From Stenotrophomonas rhizophila (lineage in GTDB: Bacteria; Pseudomonadota; Gammaproteobacteria; Xanthomonadales; Xanthomonadaceae), in the NCBI RefSeq assembly GCF_007667275.1, contig NZ_VDQT01000002.1:868001-932000 (forward strand): a DNA stretch of 64,000 nucleotides, given 5' to 3'. A program made the position numbers and the translations under genes. The notes under the pieces were generated by a model that saw nothing but the letters and a program-made list of their open reading frames with translations, did no database searches and was not told where the DNA came from. Below are positions 8,240 through 17,450 of this stretch, one piece after another. The number at the start of each line of letters is the position of its first letter. Position 1 is the stretch's first letter.

Positions 8240-8441
8240 CGCCCAGCCCGCTACCGCGTTCCAGCGGAGACGCAAACCGACATGCGCTGACACACGCCGT
8301 TACAAGCCCGCAATACCCCAGCACGAAAGGCGTTGCGCCTGCTACCAGGCGATGTGAAGACCCCGGTAAACGCTTGGCACATATGCCTGACAGGTGTCGC
8401 CGCTACACTCGGCGGTCGTGGAACATCAAGGGTTGTACTTC

Positions 8442-9617
8442 ATGTCGGGACGCATCACCGCGCGCATCGTAGCTGGCCTCTGCCTGGTTCTCCTGGCCGG
8501 CTGTGGCAGCAAGGACGAAGCCGCCCGCCGGCAGGCCGAAATCGTGCCCGTCACCACCCAGGTCGTACAGACCTCGGCCTGGAGCGATACCCTGCAGGCA
8601 CTCGGCACCGCCAAGGCCCGCGAATCGGTGACCATCACCGCCAAAGTCAGCGAAATCATCGAAACCGTCCACTTCGACAGCGGCCAGCAGGTCTCCGCCG
8701 GCACCCCCTTGGTCACCCTGCGCGGCCAGGCCCAGGAAGCCGCCCTCCTGCAGGCCCAGGCCACCTTCGCCGAAGCCGACCAGCTCTACAAACGCCAGCG
8801 CGAACTCGCCGCCCAGCAGCTCGTCGCCAGCGCCACCCTCGACACCCAGCGCGCCATCCGCGACGCCGCCGAAGCGCGCGTCCGCGAAATGCAGTCCGAC
8901 ATCGGCGACCGCCGCGTGCGTGCCCCCTTCGCCGGCGTCCTCGGCATCCGCCAGGTCAGCGAAGGCTCCCTGGTCACACCGACCACCGTCATCGCCACCC
9001 TCGACGACATCGAACGCATGCACGTCGACTTCCAGGTGCCCGAAGCCGAACTCGCCTCACTGACCGAAGGCGACACCGTCAGCGCCACCAGCGTCGCCTA
9101 TCCCGGCCGTACGTTCGACGGCAAAGTCGCCACCATCGACACCCGCGTCGACCCCGGTACCCGCGCCGTCACCGTGCGCGCCGACTTCATCAACGCCGAC
9201 CACAGCCTGCGCCCCGGCATGCTGCTGGATGTACGCATGTTCCGCCCCGAGCGCCAGGCGCTGGTCATCCCGGAAATCGCCGTCGTCCAGGTCGGTCGCG
9301 ACTCCTTCGTGTTCCGGGTCAAGCCCGACCATACCGTCGAACGCGTCGACGTCGTCAGCGGCGCGCGCCGCTCCGGCGTCGTCGAAATCCGCGAAGGCCT
9401 CAAGGCCGGCGAACGCATCGTCATCGACGGCACCGGCAAACTGCGCCCCGGCCTGAAAGTGGACGACAGCGCCGCCCCGGCCGCCACCCCGGCCGCACCG
9501 TCCACCAGCCCGGCCGACGAACCGGCTGAAAAGGCGACCACCCCCGCACCGGCCGGCAGCCCCCGTGCACCCGCCGGCGCCACCACCACCGTCGCACCCG
9601 CGGGCCGCGCCGGATGA
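8442..9617 (+). CDS. RND efflux periplasmic adaptor (membrane fusion) lipoprotein
   Basis: 391-residue HlyD/AcrA-type adaptor that links an inner-membrane RND pump to an outer-membrane channel. The start at 8442 gives a lipoprotein signal with lipobox LLAGC (Cys at about residue 22). A lipoyl/barrel-sandwich domain (about 55-190) surrounds an alpha hairpin rich in Ala/Gln/Glu (about 95-160), followed by the beta-barrel domain and a membrane-proximal domain. The last 30 or so residues are Pro/Ala/Thr-rich and probably disordered. Its stop overlaps the pump gene start by 4 bp (ATGA), so the two are co-translated. No outer-membrane factor or local regulator is present. Confidence 0.92.
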   Translation: MSGRITARIVAGLCLVLLAGCGSKDEAARRQAEIVPVTTQVVQTSAWSDTLQALGTAKARESVTITAKVSEIIETVHFDSGQQVSAGTPLVTLRGQAQEAALLQAQATFAEADQLYKRQRELAAQQLVASATLDTQRAIRDAAEARVREMQSDIGDRRVRAPFAGVLGIRQVSEGSLVTPTTVIATLDDIERMHVDFQVPEAELASLTEGDTVSATSVAYPGRTFDGKVATIDTRVDPGTRAVTVRADFINADHSLRPGMLLDVRMFRPERQALVIPEIAVVQVGRDSFVFRVKPDHTVERVDVVSGARRSGVVEIREGLKAGERIVIDGTGKLRPGLKVDDSAAPAATPAAPSTSPADEPAEKATTPAPAGSPRAPAGATTTVAPAGRAG

Positions 9618-12600
9618 AACTCTCCAACATCTCCATCCAGCGGCCCGTGTTTGCCGTGGTGATGAGTCTGCTGCTGGTCGTGCTGGGCATCATGTCCTTC
9701 ACCCGCCTGACCCTGCGCGAACTGCCCGCCATCGACCCGCCCATCGTCTCGGTCTCCGTCGACTACACCGGTGCCTCCGCCGCCGTCATCGAAAGCCGCA
9801 TCACCCAGGTGCTCGAAGACGCCCTCGCCGGCATCGAAGGCATCGACACCATCAACGCCCGCAGCTCCAACGGCCGTTCCCAGGTCAGCATCGAATTCAC
9901 CTCCAACCGCGACATCGAAGCCGCCGCCAACGACGTGCGCGACGCCGTCAGCCGCGTCGCCGACCGCATGCCTGAAGAAGCGCGGCCGCCGGAAATCGCC
10001 AAAGTCGAGAGCGACGCCGACCCGATCATCTGGTTCAACATGACCTCCTCCAGCATGAACACGCTGGAGCTGAGCGACTACGCCGACCGCTACGTCGTCG
10101 ACCGTTTCTCCAGCCTCGACGGCGTCGCCCAGGTCCGCATCGGCGGCCGCCAGCGCTATGCCATGCGCATCTGGCTCGACCGCGACCAGCTCGCCGCCCG
10201 CGGCTTCACCGTCGGCGACGTGGAAACCGCACTGCGCAACGAAAACGTGGAACTGCCGGCCGGCCGCATCGAATCGGCCGACCGCGATTTCACCCTGCGC
10301 GTCGAACGCAACTACGTAAAGCCCGAAGACTTCGCCACCATCCCGCTGGGCAAGGGTGCCGACGGCTACGTCGTGCGCATGGGCGATGTCGCGAAGATCG
10401 AACTGGCCTCGTCCGAGCGCCGCGCCTACTACCGCAGCAACGGCGAACCCGGCATCGGCCTTGGCATCGTCAAGACCTCCACCGCCAACTCGCTGGACGT
10501 CGCCCGCACCGCCCGCGCCGAAGCCGAGCGCGTAGGCCAGACCCTGCCCGAAGGCACCCACATCTTCGTCGCCTTCGACAACACCACCTTCATCGAAGCC
10601 GCCGTCGACCGCGTCTACGCCACCCTGGTCGAGGCGATGCTGTTGGTGCTGGTGGTGATCTGGCTGTTCCTCGGCAGCTTCCGCGCCGCGCTGATTCCCG
10701 CCGTCACCGTCCCGGTCTGCCTGGTCGCCGCCTTCATCGCCCTGTACGCCTTCGGCTTCTCGATCAACCTGCTGACCCTGCTTGCGCTGGTGCTGTGCAT
10801 CGGCCTGGTGGTGGACGACGCCATCGTCGTGGTGGAAAACGTGCAGCGCCGCATCGACCTCGGCGAACCCCCGCTGGTGGCTTCCAAACGCGGTACCGCG
10901 CAGGTCGCGTTCGCGGTCATCGCCACCACCGCCGTGCTGGTGGCCGTGTTCCTCCCGGTCGGCTTCCTCGAAGGCAACACCGGTCGCCTGTTCCGTGAAC
11001 TGGCGGTGGCCCTGGCCGCGGCGGTCGCGCTGTCCGCGTTCGTCTCGCTCACCCTCACCCCGATGATGGCCTCCAAGCTGCTCAAGCCGCACACCGGCCA
11101 GCCGCCCAAGGGCCTGCACGGCTTCATCAACCGCAACTTGGACCGTGTCTCGGCGTCCTACGGCCGCGTGCTCGACGCCCACGTCGGCAGGATCTGGATC
11201 TACGTGGCCGTCATGGTGCTGTCGCTGGCTGCCAGCGCGCTGCTGCTGAAGGTGCTGCCGTCCGAGCTGGCCCCGGCCGAAGACCGTGGCTCGTTCCAGA
11301 TCATGATCGACGGACCCGAAGGCGCCGGCTACGACTACACCGTCGGCCAGGTGCAGGAAGTGGAAAAGATCGTCGGCGACTTCGTCGGCGAGGGCAAACC
11401 CATCGTGCGCGCCAACCCGCGTGTTCCCGGCGGCTTCGGCGCCAGCGAGGAAATGCACACCGGCCGCATCAGCGTGTTCCTGCAGCCCTGGCGTGAACGC
11501 GCCACCGCGACCCCCGACGTCGCTGCGGAACTGCAGAAGCACCTGGACACCATGCGCGGCGTGCGCGTGCGCACCCAGGTCGGCGGCGGCTTGGTGCGGA
11601 GTGGCGGGCAGCCGTTCCAGATCGTGCTGGGCGGCCCCGAATACGCCGAAATCGCCCAGTGGCGTGACCGCATGCTCGAGCGCATGGCCGACAACCCCGG
11701 GCTGGTCGGCGCGGATTCGGACTACAAGGAAACCCGCCCGCAGATGCGCGTGAACATCGACCGCCAGCGCGCCGCCGACCTCGGCGTCTCGGTCACCGCG
11801 ATCGGTTCGGCGCTGGAAACCATGATGGGCTCGCGCCGCGTCACCACCTTCGTCGACAACGGCGAGGAGTACGACGTGCTGGTGCAGGCCGGACGCGAAG
11901 GCCGTGCCTCGCCGGACGACCTGGCCGCCATCCGCGTGCGCGCCAGCAACGGCGAACTGGTGCCACTCTCCAACCTCGTCACCCTCAGCGAAGTGGCCGA
12001 AGCCGGCAACCTCAACCGCTTCAACCGCCTGCGCTCGATCACCATCAGCGCCGGCCTGGCCCCGGGCTATCCGCTCGGCGAAGCGATCGCCTGGGCGCAG
12101 CAGACCGCGCGCGAAGAACTGCCGCAGCACGCGCAGATCGACTGGAAGGGCGAATCGCGCGAATACCAGAACGCCGGCAGCGCCGTGCTGCTGACCTTCG
12201 CCATGGCACTGCTGGTGGTGTACCTCGTGCTGGCCGCGCAGTTCGAAAGCTTCATCCACCCGCTGGTGATCATGCTCACCGTGCCGCTGGGCGTGCTGGG
12301 GGCGCTGCTTGGCCTGTACGTCAGCGGCGGCACCATCAACCTGTTCAGCCAGATCGGCATCGTCATGCTGGTGGGGCTGGCGGCGAAGAACGGCATCCTG
12401 ATCGTCGAATTCGCCAACCAGCTGCGCGACGAAGGCCGCGACGTGCACCGGGCCATCGTCGAATCGGCGATGGTGCGCCTGCGCCCGATCCTGATGACCT
12501 CCATCGCCACCGTGGTCGGTGCGATTCCGCTGGTGGTCGCCGGCGGCCCGGGTTCGGCCAGCCGCGGCACCATCGGCATCGTGGTGATCTTCGGTGTCAC

Positions 12601-12739
12601 CGTCTCCACCTTCCTCTCGCTGTTCGTGGTCCCGGCCTTCTATTCGCTGCTGGCCCCGTACACGCGCTCGCCCGAGGCCGTGGCGCGCGAGCTGGAGAAG
12701 CAGGAAGCCGACACCCCGTCGGTGGGCGGCCATGCCTGA
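9614..12739 (+). CDS. RND multidrug efflux pump permease (HAE1/AcrB family)
   Basis: 1041-residue inner-membrane proton antiporter that extrudes hydrophobic or amphiphilic compounds from the periplasm and inner leaflet. It shows the expected N-terminal helix (NISIQRPVFAVVMSLLLVVL), a first large periplasmic loop (about 35-330), the TM4 proton-relay motif GLVVDDAIVVVEN with paired Asp, a second periplasmic loop (about 550-860) and a final TM bundle ending near residue 1020. Length is normal for the family. The gene is coupled to its adaptor upstream and overlaps a GNAT gene downstream. Substrate range cannot be deduced from sequence. Confidence 0.95.
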   Translation: MKLSNISIQRPVFAVVMSLLLVVLGIMSFTRLTLRELPAIDPPIVSVSVDYTGASAAVIESRITQVLEDALAGIEGIDTINARSSNGRSQVSIEFTSNRDIEAAANDVRDAVSRVADRMPEEARPPEIAKVESDADPIIWFNMTSSSMNTLELSDYADRYVVDRFSSLDGVAQVRIGGRQRYAMRIWLDRDQLAARGFTVGDVETALRNENVELPAGRIESADRDFTLRVERNYVKPEDFATIPLGKGADGYVVRMGDVAKIELASSERRAYYRSNGEPGIGLGIVKTSTANSLDVARTARAEAERVGQTLPEGTHIFVAFDNTTFIEAAVDRVYATLVEAMLLVLVVIWLFLGSFRAALIPAVTVPVCLVAAFIALYAFGFSINLLTLLALVLCIGLVVDDAIVVVENVQRRIDLGEPPLVASKRGTAQVAFAVIATTAVLVAVFLPVGFLEGNTGRLFRELAVALAAAVALSAFVSLTLTPMMASKLLKPHTGQPPKGLHGFINRNLDRVSASYGRVLDAHVGRIWIYVAVMVLSLAASALLLKVLPSELAPAEDRGSFQIMIDGPEGAGYDYTVGQVQEVEKIVGDFVGEGKPIVRANPRVPGGFGASEEMHTGRISVFLQPWRERATATPDVAAELQKHLDTMRGVRVRTQVGGGLVRSGGQPFQIVLGGPEYAEIAQWRDRMLERMADNPGLVGADSDYKETRPQMRVNIDRQRAADLGVSVTAIGSALETMMGSRRVTTFVDNGEEYDVLVQAGREGRASPDDLAAIRVRASNGELVPLSNLVTLSEVAEAGNLNRFNRLRSITISAGLAPGYPLGEAIAWAQQTAREELPQHAQIDWKGESREYQNAGSAVLLTFAMALLVVYLVLAAQFESFIHPLVIMLTVPLGVLGALLGLYVSGGTINLFSQIGIVMLVGLAAKNGILIVEFANQLRDEGRDVHRAIVESAMVRLRPILMTSIATVVGAIPLVVAGGPGSASRGTIGIVVIFGVTVSTFLSLFVVPAFYSLLAPYTRSPEAVARELEKQEADTPSVGGHA

Positions 12740-13271
12740 CCGCCCGCTGCGGCTGGAAGGCGACGGATTCGTGCTGCGCCCCTGGCGCAGCGACGACCTC
12801 GAGTCCCTGCTGCGGCATGCCAACGATGAGGCGGTCTTGCGCGGCCTGCGCGACCGCTTCCCGTTCCCCTACACCCGCGACGACGGCGAGGCGTTCCTCG
12901 GTGGCCGGATCCTGGCCCCCGGTACGCTCAGCCTGGCCATCGAGATCGAAGGCGCCGCCTGCGGCAGCATCGGCGCCCAGCCGGGCGTGGCCGAGCGTGG
13001 GCACAGCGCCGAACTGGGCTACTGGCTGGGCCGGGCGCACTGGGGGCAGGGCTGGATGACCCGGGTGGTGGGCCAGTTCGCGCCGTGGGTGATGGACGAA
13101 CTGCGCCTGTTCAGGCTGCAGGCCGAGGTGCTGGATTTCAACGAAGGCTCGGCCCGGGTACTGCTGGCCAACGGCTTCCTGGAAGAGGGCACGGCCCGCT
13201 GCGCGGTGTTCAAGCGTGGCCAGCTGCACGACCTGCGCCGGTTCGCCCGCGTGCGTGAACGGGTGGACTGA
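12732..13271 (+). CDS. GNAT N-acetyltransferase (RimJ/RimL-like)
   Basis: 179-residue cytosolic acetyl-CoA-dependent N-acetyltransferase. The N-terminal block LEGDGFVLRPWRSDDLESLL is typical of the RimJ/RimL/Acetyltransf_3 branch. The AELGYWLGRAHWGQGWMT segment supplies the acetyl-CoA pyrophosphate loop (x-G-x-G), and a late NEGSARVLLANGF helix is also characteristic. The start overlaps the RND permease by 8 bp, so it is co-transcribed and probably translationally coupled. Candidate substrates are ribosomal-protein N-termini or small amines, including drugs. Coupling to an efflux pump suggests a resistance link, but that is inference. Confidence 0.85.
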   Translation: MPDRPLRLEGDGFVLRPWRSDDLESLLRHANDEAVLRGLRDRFPFPYTRDDGEAFLGGRILAPGTLSLAIEIEGAACGSIGAQPGVAERGHSAELGYWLGRAHWGQGWMTRVVGQFAPWVMDELRLFRLQAEVLDFNEGSARVLLANGFLEEGTARCAVFKRGQLHDLRRFARVRERVD

Positions 13272-13286
13272 GGGCCCTCGAGTTTC

Positions 13287-13400
13287 GTCCCGACCAACGG
13301 TCGGGACCTACCGTAGAGGGGCCGCCGGCGCTAAGCGACACCTGGCGCGGTGATTCTGCCAGCGCCGAGCGATGGTAGGCCACGACCGTTGGTCGTGGCG
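13287..13400. repeat. Two inverted SMAG copies
   Basis: CGACCAACGGTCG ending CTAC (13308-13311) and GTAG (13375-13378) heading CACGACCGTTGGTCGTG. The 60 bp between them contain a partial GCCGGCGCT/AGCGCCG dyad. Confidence 0.8.
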
Positions 13401-13516
13401 GCAGCCGCCGGGTTGATCAATCGGCCCTATCGGGCTGGCGCGCTATGGTGGAGAATCGACCGGGTCCCTTCCAGCCGACGGGACGTCCTTCATTTTCCGC
13501 CGACTGGAGAGAGCGC

Positions 13517-15034
13517 GTGGAAGCAGTAGTTGAGTTCATCAATGGCATCATCTGGAGCAAGGCACTGATCTTCCTGTGCCTGGCCGCCGGCCTGTTCTTC
13601 AGCGTGCGCACGCGCTTCATGCAGCTGCGCGGATTCTTTGAAATGTGCCGGCTCACCGTGCAGGGCGAAAAGTCCGAAGCGGGCGTGTCCTCGTTCCAGG
13701 CGCTGGCGATGTCCATGGCCGGCCGCATGGGCATCGGCAACATCGCCGGCGTGGCCACCGCCATCGCCTTCGGCGGCCCCGGTGCGATCTTCTGGATGTG
13801 GGTGATGGGCTTCCTGGGTGCATCCACCTCGTACATCGAGTGCACCCTGGCGCAGATCTACAAGACCAAGGATGCCGAAGGCCGCTACCGTGGCGGCCCG
13901 GCGTACTACATCGAAAAGGCCATGGGCCTGAAGTGGTATGCGATGGCCTTCGCCATGGCCACGATCGTCGCGGCCGGCTTCCTGATGCCGGGCGTGCAGG
14001 CCAATGCGATCGCCGACAGCATCATCAATTCCTGCCGCGGCGGTTCGCTGTGCGGGCCACTGGATGGCCAGTTCATGGGCATGGAATCGGTGCAGGCCTT
14101 CAAGCTGGGCATCGGCATCGTGGTCGCCCTCCTGCTGGGCGTGGTGATCTTCGGCGGCGTCAAGCGCATCGCCAACTTCGCCGAAGTGGTGGTGCCGTTC
14201 ATGGCCGCCGGCTTCATCCTCATGGCCATCGTCATCATGATCCTCAACTATGACCGCGTGCCGGACATGTTCCGTACCGTGTTCAGCAGCGCCTTCGGCG
14301 CCCACGCCGCGTTCGGCGCGATGATGGGCCTGGCGGTGGAGTGGGGCGTCAAGCGCGGCATCTACGCCAACGAAGCCGGCCAGGGTACCGGCCCGCACGC
14401 GGCCGCGGCCTCGGAGGTTTCGCACCCGGCCAAGCAGGGCTACGTGCAGGCGTTCGCGATCTATTTCGACACCATGATGGTGTGCACCGCCACCGCGTTC
14501 CTGATCCTGGCCGCCGGTACCTACAACGTGTACTCGCCCACCCCGGGTGCCGAGCCGGTGTTCGCCGGGCTGGCCGGTGTCGCCGAAGGCGCGGGCTACG
14601 CGCAGGCCGCCGTGGAAACCGTGCTGCCGGGCTGGGGTTCGGGCTTCGTGGCGATCGCGATCTTCTTCTTCGCCTTCACCACCATCATGGCCTATTACTA
14701 CATGGCCGAAACCAACCTCAGCTACCTCAACCACAACCGCAAGCGCCCGCTGACCGTGCTCGCGCTGCGCCTGGGCATCATCGGCATGGTGGTGTTCGGC
14801 GCCTTCCACAACGCCAAGATGGCCTGGGCGCTGGGCGACATCGGCGTGGGCCTGATGGCGTGGTTGAACATCGTCGCCATCCTGATCGTGCAGAAGCCGG
14901 CCCTGATCGCACTGCGCGATTACGAGCGCCAGAAGAAGCTGGGCCTGGATCCGACCTTCGACCCCGATGCCCTGGGCATCAAGAACGCCGATTTCTGGCG
15001 TCAACGCAAGCTGGAGCCGTCCCGTAGTGAATGA
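13517..15034 (+). CDS. Sodium:alanine/glycine symporter (AGCS family), copy 1
   Basis: 505-residue inner-membrane transporter that imports alanine or glycine with Na+. GTG 13517 was preferred: it gives the usual short N-terminus (MEAVVEFINGIIW) and has GGAGAG upstream. The in-frame ATG at 13445 adds 24 non-conserved residues. The family is recognised from VSSFQALAMSMAGRMGIGNIAGVA, a GGPAYYIEKAMG motif and a late SYLNHNRKR loop, with about 10-11 predicted membrane helices. The stop overlaps the start of the methyltransferase gene by 8 bp. A second AGCS gene lies 2.4 kb downstream. Confidence 0.93.
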   Translation: MEAVVEFINGIIWSKALIFLCLAAGLFFSVRTRFMQLRGFFEMCRLTVQGEKSEAGVSSFQALAMSMAGRMGIGNIAGVATAIAFGGPGAIFWMWVMGFLGASTSYIECTLAQIYKTKDAEGRYRGGPAYYIEKAMGLKWYAMAFAMATIVAAGFLMPGVQANAIADSIINSCRGGSLCGPLDGQFMGMESVQAFKLGIGIVVALLLGVVIFGGVKRIANFAEVVVPFMAAGFILMAIVIMILNYDRVPDMFRTVFSSAFGAHAAFGAMMGLAVEWGVKRGIYANEAGQGTGPHAAAASEVSHPAKQGYVQAFAIYFDTMMVCTATAFLILAAGTYNVYSPTPGAEPVFAGLAGVAEGAGYAQAAVETVLPGWGSGFVAIAIFFFAFTTIMAYYYMAETNLSYLNHNRKRPLTVLALRLGIIGMVVFGAFHNAKMAWALGDIGVGLMAWLNIVAILIVQKPALIALRDYERQKKLGLDPTFDPDALGIKNADFWRQRKLEPSRSE

Positions 15035-15860
15035 TCCCTGGAAAAACGCCCGCCGCCCGTCGTCGCGACCGCCGCGGGCCACCCCGCTGCCGCCGCGCGA
15101 AGGTGGCACCCCGCCACCGCCGGGGCGCGGCAACGACGAACTGCGCCTGTACGGCTGGAATGCCGTGCAGGCCATGTTCGCGCGCCGCCCGCAGGCGCTG
15201 CGCAAGCTGTACCTGGCCGACGCGCTGATCCCACGCCTGCAGCCGGTGCTGAAGTGGTGCGTGGCCAACCGCGTCGGTTACCGCGTGGTGGAGGAGGGCG
15301 ACCTCAACAAGCTGGCCGCCACCACCCACCACGAAGGCGTGGTCGCCGACGTGGTGCGGGCGCCGATGCTGAGCCTGCCGGAATGGCTGGATGGACTGCC
15401 GGCACGCAAGCCGGTGCTGGCACTGTGGCTGGATGGCGTTGGCAACCCGCACAACTTCGGCGCCATCCTGCGTTCGGCGGCGCACTTCGGCGTGGCCGGC
15501 CTGCTGCTGCCTTCCGATTCCACCCTGGCCCTGTCCGGCGCGGCCGCGCGCGTTGCCGAAGGTGGCGCCGAGGCGGTGCCGCTGGTGCGCCTGCCGGCGC
15601 TCCCGCAGGCGATGGAGGCCCTGCGCGCCGGCGGATTCGGCCTGGCCGCCACGCTGGTGGAGGGCGGCGACAGCCTGTTCAAGTGCGCCTTGCCGGAACG
15701 GCTGGTGTACGTCATGGGCGCCGAAGGCGAAGGCATGGATCGCGCGTTGGCGCAGACCTGCGACCTGCAGGTTTCCATTCCGGGCAGCGGTGCGGTGGAA
15801 AGTCTGAACGTTGCCTCGGCAACGGCGGTGCTGTTGTCGCACTGGTACGCACAACGGTAG
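15027..15860 (+). CDS. TrmH/SpoU-family RNA 2'-O-methyltransferase
   Basis: 277-residue SPOUT enzyme that methylates a ribose 2'-OH in tRNA or rRNA with S-adenosylmethionine. A poorly conserved Arg/Pro-rich N-terminus (1-30) and a substrate-binding domain (about 35-110) precede the knotted catalytic domain. That domain carries motif 1 (GNPHNFGAILRSAAHFG), motif 2 (YVMGAEGEGMD) and motif 3 (SIPGSGAVESLNVASA). Start is GTG 15027, overlapping the symporter stop. The TAG stop is the head of a SMAG repeat. An RlmB or TrmH target cannot be fixed from sequence alone; the long N-terminal domain makes an RlmB-like rRNA target more likely than TrmH. Confidence 0.88.
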   Translation: MNDPWKNARRPSSRPPRATPLPPREGGTPPPPGRGNDELRLYGWNAVQAMFARRPQALRKLYLADALIPRLQPVLKWCVANRVGYRVVEEGDLNKLAATTHHEGVVADVVRAPMLSLPEWLDGLPARKPVLALWLDGVGNPHNFGAILRSAAHFGVAGLLLPSDSTLALSGAAARVAEGGAEAVPLVRLPALPQAMEALRAGGFGLAATLVEGGDSLFKCALPERLVYVMGAEGEGMDRALAQTCDLQVSIPGSGAVESLNVASATAVLLSHWYAQR

Positions 15861-15882
15861 ACGACGACCGTGGGTCGTCGTG
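15857..15882. repeat. SMAG repeat supplying a stop codon
   Basis: GTAG at 15857-15860 heads an ACGACGACC-GTG-GGTCGTCGT palindrome; its TAG is the in-frame stop of the preceding methyltransferase gene. Confidence 0.8.
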
Positions 15883-16029
15883 CTTTGAACGGGGCAACGC
15901 AAACGCGCGCTGCCCCACGTGATGTGATCGACTTCTCCAATGAAGTCACGCTTACACGGGATTCGGATTTTTCGGATGGTGTGCAGCGATCCTGCTGCGC
16001 CACAGTGAAAAGCAGCACTGCACTGCGTA

Positions 16030-16151
16030 GGTGAGGAGAGACACCCACCCAGTGCGGCGCCGTTGTCCGGATCACGGTCTGTCCGTGGCGCTCACCGCGT
16101 GGGGTGTGATGAATCCCGGTAGCCCGGCCCTCTGGCCGGGCTTTTTTTTCG
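16030..16151 (+). ncRNA. Candidate small RNA in the 580-bp gap before the outer-membrane gene
   Basis: The 15861-16442 gap has no credible ORF but ends a structured block with a strong terminator. Within 16040-16115, ACACCC pairs with GGGTGT, GCGCC with GGCGC, and CCGGA faces TCCG, so nested stems enclose one another just before the terminator. The nearest upstream plus-strand gene ends 260 bases before the terminator, so a separate short transcript (about 110-130 nt) is plausible. No Rfam-type family was recognised. The remainder, 16152-16442, is presumably promoter and leader of the next gene; I see nothing else in it. Confidence 0.4.
16119..16150 (+). terminator. Strong intrinsic terminator built on a GTAG palindrome
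   Basis: AGCCCGGCC-CTCT-GGCCGGGCT followed by eight T. The stem starts with GTAG, as in SMAG repeats, suggesting a repeat co-opted as terminator. Confidence 0.85.
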
Positions 16152-16442
16152 CCCGCTGCACGCCTGCGGGTGACATGCGACAAACCACGCCTGGAAATGG
16201 GAATTTCCGTGCTTCGACCGAAGCGTCGTTTCGGGCCGTCCGCGATGGATTTCCTGTAGCGCGTGCAGCGCTCTGGTCCTGCTTGCAACCATGTTTGGCG
16301 CGATGAGCCTGTTCGCGTGTGCGCCCGTGCACAGAACCCCACAATCGCGTGATTTACCGATATTTAACGGCTTGCTTCCTGTGCAGATTGCCGGTGCGGC
16401 GGATTGGCCCGCCGCATCCACCCGTCACCACGGAGGCATTCC

Positions 16443-17450
16443 ATGAAGCCCATTGCGCTGCGCTCCCTGCGCTCATCCCGTTCCGCCCTGATCGCCGCCC
16501 TGATCGCCGGCCTGTGCCTGCCTGCCGCCGCGTTCGCCGACGAGCGCACGCTCGACGGTGTCAATTTCATGGGCCCGCTGATCACCCCGAACCCGGCCGG
16601 CATGCCCAAGGGCGGGCTGTTCATCGAGCCCTACCTGGTGCGGATCAACAGCGACAGCTACTTCGACGGCGAAGGCCGCCGGCATGACAGCGAAGGCCGC
16701 AGCAGCGCGTGGCTGACCGTGGTGCCGATCGCCTACGGCCTGGGCCAGCGTGTCACCGCGCAGGTCAACCTGAGCGCATCGCGCGCCGAGACCGGCAGCG
16801 ACCGCAGCCGTGGCTTCCGCGCCGGCGATACCACCGCCATGGTGCAGTACCTGCTGCAGGCGCCCAGCGTCGACGGCACGCGCCCGGCGGTGTCGGTGTC
16901 GCTCAGCCAGCGCTACGCGACCGGCAGCTACGACCGCATCGACGGCAACCCGCTCAATGCGCAGGGCGACGGCGTGCAGCGCACCACCTTCGGCCTGGGC
17001 GTGCAGCAGGTGGTATGGCTGCCCAACGGCCGCCCGTTACGCTGGCGCAGCCAGCTCAGCGCCAGCCCCGCGCCGGCACGCGTGGCGCTCAACGACCACA
17101 GCGTCTACGGCACCCCTGAAGGATTCCGCGGCAACATCGCGCCGGGCTCGCTGATCGGCCTGTCCGCGGCCGGCGAATACAGCTTCAACCCGAAGTGGGT
17201 GGGGGTGATGGAGGTTGCCGTGAGCCGCCAGAGCGACCGCCACCTCAGCGGCTATGCGCCTGCCGCCGACGGCAGCATGCAACGCTTCGACGAGCGCCGC
17301 CCCGGCAGCCGCAACGTCACCCTCGCACCGGCCGTGCAGTACCACTTCAGCCCCAGCGTCGGTCTGATCGCCGGTGTTGAATTCACCGTGGCCGGGCGCA
17401 ACACCGGCAGTTACATCAATCCGCAGGTCGCGCTGGGCATGTTCTTCTGA
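16443..17450 (+). CDS. Secreted outer-membrane beta-barrel protein (MetA-pathway phenol-transporter-like)
   Basis: 335 residues with a clear Sec signal peptide (about 1-33, ending AAAFADE). The mature part consists of alternating hydrophobic/polar strands and ends in FF, as outer-membrane barrels do. The pattern with an N-terminal GPLITPNPAGMPKG segment and C-terminal ALGMFF resembles proteins annotated as the outer-membrane 'transporter / phenol MetA degradation' family. GGAGG lies 7 bases before ATG 16443. The TGA stop overlaps the ATG of the following alanine symporter by one base, so outer- and inner-membrane proteins are translationally coupled. Substrate unknown. Confidence 0.7.
   Translation: MKPIALRSLRSSRSALIAALIAGLCLPAAAFADERTLDGVNFMGPLITPNPAGMPKGGLFIEPYLVRINSDSYFDGEGRRHDSEGRSSAWLTVVPIAYGLGQRVTAQVNLSASRAETGSDRSRGFRAGDTTAMVQYLLQAPSVDGTRPAVSVSLSQRYATGSYDRIDGNPLNAQGDGVQRTTFGLGVQQVVWLPNGRPLRWRSQLSASPAPARVALNDHSVYGTPEGFRGNIAPGSLIGLSAAGEYSFNPKWVGVMEVAVSRQSDRHLSGYAPAADGSMQRFDERRPGSRNVTLAPAVQYHFSPSVGLIAGVEFTVAGRNTGSYINPQVALGMFF

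Noticed and set aside
9098..12823. 1241-codon open frame antisense to the efflux operon
   Set aside because: It is the reverse frame of very GC-rich RND coding sequence, with His/Asp/Gly/Val-rich composition, no domain and no start signal.
13445..13516. Upstream ATG start for the first alanine symporter
   Set aside because: The added 24 residues lie in intergenic-type sequence and lack family similarity; GTG 13517 has a better ribosome-binding site.
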